A program made the position numbers and the translations under genes. The notes under the pieces were generated by a model. That model did not search any database and was not told the DNA's origin. It was given only the letters and a program-made list of their open reading frames with translations. Below, piece after piece: positions 1 through 9,290 of a stretch of 21,094 nt of DNA (the first letter of the stretch is position 1; each line of letters starts with the position of its first letter). This stretch comes from Pelargonium cotyledonis (Eukaryota; Streptophyta; Magnoliopsida; Geraniales; Geraniaceae): positions 1 to 21,094 of the forward strand of contig JAYMTA010001221.1 in assembly GCA_036897625.1 (NCBI GenBank). The letters are read 5' to 3'.

Positions 1-540
1 GGGGGGGAGAGGGAGGTCATAGTGGCGGGGGGCTTACTTGTCCTACCAGATCTGGGTCACGGGCTCACGGCAACCAACCGGCGGTGGTTCCGGCGAGGTT
101 AGGTGAGATGACGGTGGGTAGTTTGTACTTAGTGGAAAAGTCAAGGGTAAAATGGTAAATTTGACATTACTATATACTAAAATAATATACCACCCAACCA
201 ATTTATGAGATGTGTCATTTGAAATATGTTTTTCAATTAATTTGGTTTGTATATGCCACGTGAGCATACACGTCATTGTCACGTAGGAAAAAATTTAATT
301 AAAAAATTAATTAAAAATTCACATCAGCGCACTTGATGGATTCCGTCTCCTCATTTGACGGAATGTCCCGTCAAACGATTTCGTCAAATTTTGGATTAAA
401 CCCAAACATTTTGCTCAACTTTGAAATAAACTCAAACGCTTGATAGTTCATGGACTAAACCCAAACTTTTTGAATAATAGGGAGACTAATTCTAACCCTA
501 TTCCAGCCATCTAAGATCAAGTTAGAACAAATATGTCAGC
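1..540. repeat. Degenerate dispersed repeat, left edge of window
   Basis: No gene is supported here. The first 120 bases are GC-rich, then the sequence turns AT-rich with several ACGT cores (257-285) and a TTAATTAAAA-rich stretch (292-318). A segment at 395-500 of the type 'tggactaaacccaaac' repeats imperfectly and resembles the 'agttcaaggaccaaattgg' units seen at the other end of the window. Such phrases are common in plant intergenic repeats, often at the edges of non-autonomous DNA elements. Termini lie outside or cannot be placed, so the family is not assigned. Confidence 0.4.
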
Positions 541-1462
541 CAAGTTGTTGCAAAATTATAGAGCTTTTGGAGGAACTCCAGTGCCTACAATACTCACCTC
601 TACCCTTCCTAAAGTGAAAAGAACTAAAACAAGAGACCATAGGGACAAAAATGATCTTCCCCCAAATTAAACATCATCTCTCCTGCCTTAGTGGGTAACA
701 CCGAGATCTAATTTACTATAGATTGTCATAAGTCGAGCTGATCTCAAGATCTTGATAACTTTTTTTGGTGTCAAACTCAATTGAACTCATTAAATCTATA
801 AGCTCGAGTCGAACTTGAGTAAAAAAGTAACGAATCAAGCCGAGTCCTGAATAAGATAGACTTAGTTCGGCTCAATTAAACCCTTAATTTTCAGTTAACA
901 AAAATAATCTCCTACACAAGTTAAGAAAAACGGTAAGATTAAAATGGCAAATTACAAAGATGTAAAAATTTTATACTTAAAGAGAACCATAAACAAATAT
1001 TGGTGAAACAAAAATTAGGAACTCAAATCGAGTCCCTCCATTGCAGTAAACAAGTTCGACAAAGACGTTTAATGACATGACATACAATAAAATAAAATAT
1101 GACCATCTAGAGATTGAATTTGAGTAGTATGATACCAATGTTCTATTAGCTTACACAATAAACTATTTGTGTGATTACACATCTATCGTCAAACCAATTA
1201 AAAATACAGTATACATAAACATTATGGTCTAAATTGACAGAATTAGGCAAGTTTTGTCCTAATAATTTCCAATTGCTTCCTCTGTAATCAACAATATTGA
1301 ACAAGGATCCAAAAAGCAAGTAATGTAGTGCATATAATCAACATTTCCATATCAATTCTCCACCATTTTCTTTTATTACAACAAAAATAGTGGGCAAGAG
1401 AAGCATTAGCATAATTCTGATTTTCTCTCACAAGCAAGCAAATCATTTCGATGTTTAACAAT
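541..1462. other. Intergenic, no gene seen
   Basis: AT-rich intergenic sequence without a credible reading frame. Around 785-885 is a stretch built on 'ctcgagtcgaacttgag' and 'aagccgagtcctga', resembling a widespread plant dispersed repeat, but no ends are visible. The 3' end of the neighbouring minus-strand ribosomal protein gene should lie here; an AATAAA polyadenylation-type hexamer on the minus strand sits at 1372-1377, about 85 bases beyond its stop codon. Confidence 0.5.
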
Positions 1463-1804
1463 TCAAATAAATTTGACCCCTGCTTCCCTTACACTATCGA
1501 TAACAGCTTTAACCTTTCCATGATATTTCTGATGTTTCGGTAAGTGAATAGCCACAGCAGGAATGTTGTTGTGAAGCAGGCGCTCCCCCAGAAGCTTCCC
1601 TATTTTAGCAGCCGCTGATACATCACGAGTATTTTCCATGCTCTCTCTCAAGAGCTTCTCCTTTGAGGACGCAACTGCCGCTACAGTGGAAGTTGGATAG
1701 TGAATAACTTGTGCTGTCACATACTTGTTGGTAAAGTGCATCTTCAGCAAATAAGGCTTCAGAAAAGTTGTAATTCTCGGAATTCCTGGTCTTTGAATAA
1801 CCAT
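1463..1804 (-). CDS. Ribosomal protein uL18 family, probable organellar (mitochondrial-type) L18
   Basis: Encodes 113 residues of the bacterial-type L18p (uL18) family, which binds 5S rRNA in the central protuberance of the large ribosomal subunit. The reading frame is uninterrupted. The family core is visible in the second half: 'SMENTRDVSAAAKIGKLLGE', then 'IPAVAIHLPKHQKYHGKV' and the C-terminal 'AVIDSVREAGVKF'. Length and N-terminus (MVIQRPGIPRITTFLKPY) match, from memory, the short plant L18p/L5e family proteins of about 114 residues, thought to be mitoribosomal; there is no long targeting presequence. An upstream in-frame ATG at 1849 would add 15 residues, but a splice acceptor (tgtacag, cut after 1812) lies between it and 1804, so the start at 1804 is preferred. 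The 5' leader is probably completed by an exon near 3222-3300. Confidence 0.88.
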   Translation of the reverse strand: MVIQRPGIPRITTFLKPYLLKMHFTNKYVTAQVIHYPTSTVAAVASSKEKLLRESMENTRDVSAAAKIGKLLGERLLHNNIPAVAIHLPKHQKYHGKVKAVIDSVREAGVKFI

Positions 1805-1811
1805 CTCTATT

Positions 1812-3221
1812 CTGTACAACAGTTTAACCAACACATTAGACAATAACATATTGATAATCCTTTTTTCACAGTTTGGTACAAAAAGAAGAGAACGGTAAAG
1901 CAGACCAACTTGAAAGGCTTCAACAAGGTCATAATCCAGGATCTACCTGGCAACATTTTGAGAAAGCATAATAGCTTCCAATAGAAAACTAAAAGAGAAG
2001 ATAATATTGGAACTATGAATTGGGAATTGACTAGAAAAGTTGTTGATGACCTAATACTCCAAAGGCCTCTTATATGTAGAATAGTATGGTACTGACACTA
2101 GCATAAACAACTAAAATCACATCATCTTGCTACTTCACAAGCAGCACCGACTATCTGCCCAAGAGATGTTCTTTAAGTCTAATGTTATTCTCCGTAGTAC
2201 ATACAAATTGTGAATCGGAAGGCCTCTATATGTAGAATGGAATGGTAGTGACACTAGCATAAACAACTGAAATCACATCATCTATCATGCTACTTCACAA
2301 GCAGCACCAACTATCTGGCCAAGAGATGTTCTTTAAGCCTAATGTTATTCTTGTAGTACATATATTCATGGTTGTTGAAACGCGATACAAATTGTGAATC
2401 AGAAGGCCTCTATATGTAGAATAGAATGTTAGTGACACTAGCATAAACAACTGAAATCACATCATCTATCTTTCTACTTCACAAGCAGCACCGACTATCT
2501 GCCCAAGAGATGTTCTTTAAGCTTCATGTTATACTCCGTGGTACATATATTCATGGCTATTGAATTGCAATACAAATCATGAATCGGGTATCGGAAATAG
2601 TATTGTATCGGAAGATACAAACACAGTCGCACATGAAATCTAAATAAAATGTCATATACCAATAATCACGAAAACAAAACATTTTACTTGAAAAACAGCA
2701 ATTATATGTTACATCATCTAGCTACTTCACAAGCAGCACCGACTATCTTCCCAAGAGATGTTCTTTAAGTCTAATGGTATACTCCGTAGTACATAAGTTA
2801 ATGGATGTTGAATCGCGATACAAATAGTGAATCGGGTATAGGAAATCGTAATGTATCGGAAGGTACAAACACAGTCGCACAAGAAACTTAAATAAAATGT
2901 TCTATACCAATAATAATGAACACGAAGTTACTTGAAACAAAATCATAAAAGCCAACTTTTGTATCCAAATTTTCTAGACATCATTTTCAAGATTAATATC
3001 ACAATCAGAATCAATATCATTATCATTCAACTTCACCATTTCTTCTTCCTCTTCCTCATTCCCACAGAGCATAAAAAAGGGTTAGGGCTCAAAACTCAAG
3101 AGGTTATACAGCAAATCTAAACCCTATTGTCTCCTAAACGAAAAAAAAAGGAAAAAAAAAGAAGAAAAAAAAGTTACAAACATGATTTGGAATCTCAGAA
3201 AGACGAGAAGAGAGAGGTTAC
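1812..3221 (-). other. Probable 5'-leader intron of the uL18 gene
   Basis: On the minus strand a good acceptor (ttgtacag) ends 7 bases before the uL18 start codon. A donor-like GGTAACC is found at 3222-3216, immediately downstream (on the minus strand) of a GC-rich leader-like segment and the promoter motifs. If both are used the leader intron is about 1.4 kb. The donor is inferred; transcript data would settle it. The intron contains the tandem repeats described separately. Confidence 0.45.
2063..2937. repeat. Imperfect tandem repeats, four units of about 160-250 bp
   Basis: The phrase 'ggcctctatatgtagaat' recurs at 2063, 2221 and 2405, and 'ctacttcacaagcagcacc' recurs at about 2130, 2290, 2474 and 2722. 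Each copy is followed by 'aagagatgttctttaag' and 'gtagtacat'. Units 3 and 4 share a longer tail (about 2541-2690 and 2790-2937) containing 'gaatcgggta', 'tacaaacacagtcgcaca' and 'aaataaaatgt'. Starts are spaced by about 160, 184 and 248 bp, so units differ by internal indels. The whole array lies inside the inferred leader intron of the uL18 gene. No open frame or transposon terminus is associated with it. Confidence 0.9.
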
Positions 3222-3310
3222 CGGCGGAGACGTATACGGCGGAGACGAAGCTGAAGGAGAGACAGAGAAGAGAAGACATGAATTCTCAAATAAACCCTAT
3301 GTGATTAATC
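3222..3310 (-). other. Probable 5' untranslated exon of the uL18 gene
   Basis: A GC-richer, leader-like segment on the minus strand sits between the promoter motifs at 3345-3400 and the donor-like GGTAACC at 3222-3216. It includes a telo-box (AAACCCTA, plus strand 3292-3299). Exact start of transcription is not visible. The small open frames on the plus strand in this area (2932-3441) are low-complexity lysine-rich or AT-driven translations and are not supported as genes. Confidence 0.35.
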
Positions 3311-3400
3311 AAAAAGTGAGGGGTATTTTCGTCTTTAACGCGTTGGCCCATTGGGCTCTGTTTGGGCTGCAAAGAACTGATGATCCAATCATATGGCCCA
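3292..3400 (-). promoter_or_regulatory. Site II cluster and telo-box promoter of the uL18 gene
   Basis: Four site II elements (TGGGCY in either orientation) fall within 56 bp: GGCCCA at 3345-3350, TGGGCT at 3352-3357, TGGGCT at 3363-3368 and GGCCCA at 3395-3400. A telo-box AAACCCTA is at 3292-3299 and a second at 3119-3126. Combination of site II and telo-box is the known signature of plant ribosomal-protein and other growth-linked promoters (TCP-factor binding). Its position just upstream of the inferred leader exon supports a minus-strand promoter for the uL18 gene. Confidence 0.7.
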
Positions 3401-4740
3401 GATGCGAGTTTGAATTTGGTGATTCTGTGCCCAGCAAGTAACTAATCCAAACACGCATCTGTTCTGAAATCTTTTACCTGATTCGTCAATATTAGATTTT
3501 TTTTTTGTTATGAAAATTTACGTTATTTGTTTTTTTTTTCTTCTATTTTTGCTGATTTAATCTGGAAAATCCATTTTATCCGATCCAAACTTTTTTTTGA
3601 ATCGAACACATACAACCTAAATTCAGTCTGGGAAAAGTTTAACAAAAATATGTAAAATTCAACTAATTTGTGGGCCATTTGATTCGCAGACCAACTCGAA
3701 AATAAAAAAAATTGACATTACCAAATTGAGTCATGACAAAAACATCTCGAATAATCAAACGTCTAAAGGCACTGGAATCCACTCCGTCAACCTGAATTAT
3801 CAAGTTGAAGGCCCTGGAATCTTCCCCTCCAGCCTGAAGAGCACGAACAATTGATAATGACTGCACTTGGAGTTTAAGGTGACCACGCGGATAGCATTGG
3901 CAACGGCCCATTGCAATCATCACGTCTACCATTTGATTTGACAATAAACTCGAAGAACGTTGATCCAATGACTTTAGTCAAACCACCACCTTCCTAGTCA
4001 CTTTTTTAATCTCTGCCACCATCTCCAGCTGTCCTATGCGCCCACTAATAGCAAAAGGGCAAAACAACTACCGCGAATCTACACCGCACTACAAAAACAC
4101 CTTAACAACCCAAACCTTGTTATCAAAGTAAGACTCGTTATCTTCACGAGAGACCGCAATTTGCTATATGCAAATCCAAAAACTGCGCCGCTGCCGTTTT
4201 AAAAATCCAAAGCAGCCGTAACAGAACAAAAACACTAATTAGCCGTCTCTCAAAACGGCAGATAAAAAGAGAGAGACAGGCACAAGCACTAGAAACAAAT
4301 GTACTACTACCATTATTAATTACTTAATACACATGAGTAATCATCTCCAATTATTTGTATGACTTTAATTTAAACTCTTAAAGAACATAATGACAAAAAT
4401 TACTGTTTCACATATGACAGAAACAAAAATAGAAATTATAAAGAATCATCAACATGTTGTATATCAGAATCAGACCATGATCTTGATCGCACATAAATGG
4501 TTAAAAATCCGCTGATCCGAGTAATGGCTGCGTAGGCAATCACAAATAGACAAAAAAAATATGCCAATTTGCTACAAATTGCTAATCTTCTGATCTGCTA
4601 TTTCTCAGTGACAGCTTCACACCAGCACATTCTTTTCTGGGTTTCATATTTTAGTCTCTCAATCAATACTATAAGACAAATTTAGTAGACATTTCTCAAT
4701 TATATAACCATTAAATTTAAAATCATAGTTCAACAAAACA
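3401..4740. other. Intergenic and distal upstream region of transporter copy 1
   Basis: No credible coding frame. The part from about 3720 to 4260 is similar to about 9290-9745 upstream of transporter copy 2: shared phrases include 'ggcactggaatcc' (3768 and 9331), 'agagcacgaacaattga' / 'agagcgcgagcaattga', and 'accgcgaatctacaccg' / 'accgcgaatttatgccg'. The duplication therefore included about 1 kb of upstream DNA. 3480-3600 is T-rich. Confidence 0.6.
3754..3842. repeat. Two-unit 45-bp tandem repeat upstream of transporter copy 1
   Basis: Units begin with 'atcaa' at 3754 and 3799 and continue with 'aaggcactggaatcc' and 'aaggccctggaatct', then 'tcaacctga' and 'ccagcctga'. The matching upstream region of copy 2 (about 9320-9362) has only one unit, so the second arose by local duplication in copy 1 or was lost in copy 2. 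Confidence 0.7.
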
Positions 4741-4823
4741 TGTGTATACAATATACATATACATGAGTTCCTAGCCATCTCCATCCCATTCTTTTCTTCG
4801 TTTCATTTGAGAGGATCGCGAAT
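4741..4823 (+). promoter_or_regulatory. Core promoter and leader region, transporter copy 1
   Basis: A TATA-like AT stretch (tatacaatatacatatac, 4745-4762) lies 60-80 bases before the start codon and aligns in position with the clearer TATA box of copy 2. If transcription started upstream of 4763, a three-codon upstream reading frame (ATG at 4763-4765, stop at 4772-4774) would be in the leader; this cannot be decided from sequence. Confidence 0.35.
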
Positions 4824-7800
4824 ATGACAATTTGTGAGTACAAGAATGTGGAAAATGGCAGAACCAATGGCGCTCTCAGAGATTTGGAGAAGCCATTTGT
4901 TGATGATGATCATGTTGGTGAAGTCGAGGGTGGATCCATAGCGATGGTTTTGTTAAGTACATTCGTGTCTGTTTGTGGCTCATTCGAGTTCGGATCATGT
5001 GTAAGCAATCAATATGTCGTTTTTCGCTATTCGAATTAGAAAGAAAAATGATATATCAGTTGTTTTTTTTTTGGCAGGTGGGTTATTCAGCACCTACTCA
5101 ATCTGCTATCAGAGAAGATCTTAATCTATCTCTAGCTCAGGTCTCTGATCTTATCTTGCACTGAAATGAATCGAGTTTTTTTATTTCTTCTTTCTCTTAA
5201 CTCGGTTTTGTTAAATGTGTTACTATAAATCGAACAGTACTCCATGTTTGGTTCAATACTGACAATTGGTGCAATGCTTGGTGCTGTCACAAGTGGCCGA
5301 ATCGCAGACTTAATAGGCCGAAAAGGGGTATACATGTTTCTACAATGCTCGATCATCGATATATATCCAGTTGTTTCGATTTTCTGATTGTTGCTTTCTG
5401 TTTCTGGCGTTAGGCAATGAGAATGTCAGCTGGTTTCTGCATTGCAGGATGGCTTGCAGTCTACTTTGCTATGGTACGATACGTATTTTCTCGATTCCCA
5501 TTTTGCATTTTAGCTAAAAAATTACAAACTAGCTCGTTACGTACTAATTACTTGCAACAAATTGATGTTAGGGAGCTTTGTCACTTGACATAGGAAGGTT
5601 CTTCACCGGATATGGAATCGGGGTTTTCTCGTTTGTGGTCAGTATCTTTTACTTATCTTGCAAGTCTCAAAGTAGCGTTTGGATTAGAAGTTTCGGTTCA
5701 AAAATGGATATGAACTCCTCTATATTAAGCTGTCGTACATGTTTTGGAAATGAAATTTAGTAACAATTTAGTGATGTGATTGTGTACAAAGGTTCCAATA
5801 TTTATAGCTGAAATCGCTCCGAAGAATCTCAGAGGAGGGCTCACAACACTGAATCAGGTGCAACAATCACAAAAACTTGTTCTGTATATCTAAGGTTGGT
5901 GTGTGATTTTGAAAAATGAATGAGCAATTGACTCTATGTTTTTGTTTTGAAGCTCATGATTGTTATTGGAGCATCCGTATCGTTCTTGCTGGGAACGGTT
6001 ATAACGTGGAGATCATTAGCTCTCGTCGGTATGTAATTCTCAAAAACTCATTAACGAACGAGTTTGTTTCACTTTCACACACAATTGTTTGCACAAACAT
6101 CTGATTTCAGCCTTTGATTACAAGGACTTGTCCCTTGCATTGTCCTGCTTGTCGGGTTATGCTTTGTCCAGGAGTCTCCTAGATGGCTGGTAAGGATATG
6201 AATATATGACAAGTACTCAGTACATCACTAGATTAAGCCTTCCAAATTTCGGGTTTTCAGAACATTGTTACTTGCAGGCCAAGGTAGGTTTGGAGAAGGA
6301 ATTTCTAGTCGCATTGGGAAGACTTCGGGGAAAAAACGCGGACGTTTCAGCTGAAGCAGCCGAAATTCAAGTACTAATCCACAGTTGCACAACATATATC
6401 AGTAAAATTCGGTCACAAACAAGATATAAAGAAACTCATTACTATTTCTATTCTTTGACAGGACAACATTGAAGTTCTTCAAAGTCTTCCAAAAGCTACA
6501 ATGATGGATTTGTTCGAAAAAACCTACATTCGCTCCATAATTGTAATCAACTTTCAATACTAATACTCAAATTTCGTCAAGTAGATAGTAAAAAAACATG
6601 TTTAAGCTAATCTTGTAACTAAAATTGTCTAGATCGGGGTCGGATTAATGGTCTTCCAACAATTTGGAGGGATAAATGGGATTGGTTTCTACGCGAGTGA
6701 GACGTTTGTTTCAGCTGGTAAATGATCACAGCTTCTCTAGCTTCCATTTCAGATGATTTTATTTACATTCTTTCATGTTTAATGTATGTTTTCAGGATTT
6801 TCTTCGGGTAAAATTGGAACCATAGCTTATGCTTGCATTCAGGTTTATAATTTCACATACATTCCTTAAAAGTTACAAACAATGAATCCTATGAATCAAC
6901 AATCATGAATGTAACCAAAATGTGTGAAACATATAGGTTCCTATAACCATTGTTGGTGCAATCTTGATGGATAAATCGGGAAGGAGACGGCTTATAATGG
7001 TAAGTTCTTCAACAATTTGTACTTCAAAAAGCTTATTGATTTATAGTTAAGCTTATTGATTTAGGTCTCCGCGAGTGGCACGTTTGTTGGTTGCATCCTA
7101 GCAGGAACTTCCTTCTTTCTTAAGGTAATTACTAATTAGTTGTGTTAAGCCATTCTTGGTTTCAGCTTGATATGTTTACAAAATGACTAATTGGGATGAA
7201 CAGGACAACAATTTGTTGCTTGATTGGGTCCCAATGCTGGCTATTTCCGGAGTACTGGTATGTATGCAACAACGATTTGATTCCCGATTCATAGATATAT
7301 AGTAATGTTGTGGCATGACAAGTTTGGGCGCTATGGAACCAGATTTATATATCAGCATTCTCAATCGGGATGGGAGCTGTCCCGTGGGTGATCATGTCCG
7401 AGGTATATATGTGACTATATATTTCATCTTGCTCGTCTTTGCATTTCGATATTTACTCGAAGTTTTGTTGTTGTAGATCTTCCCCCTAAATGTAAAGGGA
7501 GTTGCTGGGAGCCTAGTGGTGTTGGTGAACTGGTTAGGTGCTTGGTCTGTTTCCTATACTTTCAACTTCCTCATGAGTTGGAGTTCTTCAGGTGAAAATA
7601 GTACTTGTTTTCTTCTCATCAAGCTTAACAACCGAGACTCGAACTTGTGATTCGCTAATCTTTCGTCGTGTTGCAACTTGGGACTAATGTATATATGTAT
7701 GGATGATGTTTTTTACAGGAACATTCTTCATCTACTCTGCATTTTCTGTGATGACCATTGTGTTTGTGTCCAAGTTAGTCCCTGAAACTAGAGGGAAAAC

Positions 7801-7834
7801 ATTGGAGCAAATTCAGGCTTGCATCAACTCTTAG
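4824..7834 (+). CDS. Sugar transporter, ERD6-like group (MFS monosaccharide transporter), copy 1
   Basis: Eighteen exons join without a break to 478 codons: 4824-5000, 5078-5140, 5238-5327, 5414-5473, 5572-5637, 5792-5857, 5953-6028, 6125-6189, 6278-6370, 6462-6542, 6633-6717, 6796-6842, 6937-6999, 7065-7124, 7204-7257, 7343-7402, 7477-7591, 7719-7834. All introns are GT-AG. The protein is a 12-helix major facilitator of the ERD6-like group, closest in memory to Arabidopsis ERD6-like 7; such proteins are thought to move hexoses, many across the vacuolar membrane. Visible motifs: EFGSC at the first helix, [11 protein letters not shown] (100-110), TLNQ (Q174), QQFGGIN (288-294), PW at 396-397, VNW in exon 17, and PETRG (462-466). 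Two conserved loop motifs are altered: PESPR reads QESPR (Q215) and GRRPL reads GRRRL (R341). Gene pair with the copy at 10636. Function is inferred from family. Confidence 0.93.
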
Positions 7835-9290
7835 AGAGGTGTCCAAAAATTCATTGTTTTTTTGAAGGAAATTCAAATTTTGATACAGATGCAGCTTGTT
7901 TTAGAGGCTATATATGCTTAGGATTTCAATCTCACAATATTGGCGATAAAATGCCTCTCAACTAGAATCTTGTCCTCGTACGTTATCTATATATGTTGAG
8001 ATCTAAGTATTTCAACTCATTTTGCAAAACATCGAAATGTACTTGGCCAATTGTATTAGTCACATAAGAAATCCTAGAAAGAATGTGTCAATGTTAGATT
8101 TGTTAACGGTGGCTTGTATCAGGAGTGCCATCAAGTATTATTGAGAATGATTTTGAATTTGAATTTATTGTTTCAATGACTTCGAATTTGATTTTTAATA
8201 CAAGTATAAACTCATTTTAGATTCTATGACCGAGATAATGAAAATTAATATTATCATTTGAAATATGGTGAACATGCTTTTGAAGAATGCGGTCAAACTC
8301 ATACAATCAAAACCTAGGAAAATTTCATTGCTATTTTGATACAATCTCTCGTTAGTATAACGAAATGCTAGTGATGCTATCTAAAAAACAATCCGACACG
8401 TGACACCCGATCTTCAGTTCGGTCCCTTTTCGTAAAACCAAATACCTTAACTGCAATGGACCTCTGGGAGTCCCGAGGAGCCCCAAGCCAACAACAAACC
8501 TTCAGAAGTCACGAGTTGCATGCACCAAGCCAACAACATACTACTGAGAGTCTTGAAGTGCATCAAACCAACAATGAACTTCAAGGAGTCTCGAAGTGAA
8601 AGTCGCAACACCACTTCCTCGCACCATCACTCCGGTTGTTAACAAAGTTCTTCGAACATCAAATACGCTCACTTCTGGTCCCATGATGCCACGTCGTTAC
8701 ACCACGTCGCAGTCTCATTCTATTTCTCTTTGACCGTAGTGGTCTAATTGTCACAAGTTAGGCCTCAATGGGCTCAATATGGTGCACATTTTTACATCAT
8801 CCATCATTTTAAGAGTATCTATTTCATGGAAACTACTTACGTGATGAATTGATACCTTTACTCATCAAACATCTATTCTGAGAACAAGACTCAAAATCCC
8901 TTCGAAATTGAAATTCAAACAAAATAATAAGAAGAAGAAAAAAAACTGACAAAGAACATGAATGGCCACTTTTGCTACAAAGCATCTCGTCAGCGACTGC
9001 ATCACACCACCACATGCTTTCCTGCCGAGGGCTTGTTTGGTTTCAATAAAGTTTTGGCATTAAGTTCGGAATAAGTATTCGATACATCGTTGGTGTAAAT
9101 GACTTTTACACTATCACAATTTTTTTAACGAAAATGTACTAATTTATTAATTCATATCGAACGATAACAAAAAAAAAACGTGAAATTGGGGGTTTGAAGA
9201 CATCCACCTAGACAAGCCTGACAAAAAAGGCGATGACCTAACTAACTCGTAGGACACTCAGTTCGTAGAGCAGCCCACAAACAAATTTTT
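7835..9290. other. Intergenic between the two transporter copies
   Basis: 3' flank similarity to copy 2 persists weakly to about 7940 ('ggaaattcaaattttg', 'atttcaat'). From about 7940 to 9290 the sequence is not shared with the other flank and has no credible gene; the small frames near 8833-9015 lack any family signal. A short tandem repeat at 8462-8600 is described separately. A G-box core (gacacgtgac) is at 8395-8404 but is not close to any gene start. Confidence 0.5.
8462..8600. repeat. Degenerate tandem repeat of about 40 bp, three to four units
   Basis: Units carry 'gagtc' or 'aagtc' followed by 'cgag', then 'caagccaacaaca' or 'caaaccaacaa'. The AGTC landmark is at 8469, 8507, 8549 and 8587, giving spacings of 38, 42 and 38. 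Non-coding; origin unknown. Confidence 0.65.

Noticed and set aside
43-282. Minus-strand open frame of 79 codons
   Set aside because: Lies in degenerate repeat sequence and shows no protein family features.
1463-1849. Longer 128-residue start for the uL18 protein
   Set aside because: A good splice acceptor falls between the upstream ATG and the ATG at 1804, and the family N-terminus fits the latter.
3127-3441. Plus-strand open frame of 104 codons
   Set aside because: Its start is a lysine-rich translation of an A-rich run, and the rest overlaps the leader and promoter motifs of the minus-strand uL18 gene.
3663-3968. Minus-strand open frame of 101 codons
   Set aside because: It spans the 45-bp repeat and duplicated non-coding DNA, has no domain, and the matching region upstream of copy 2 does not keep it open.
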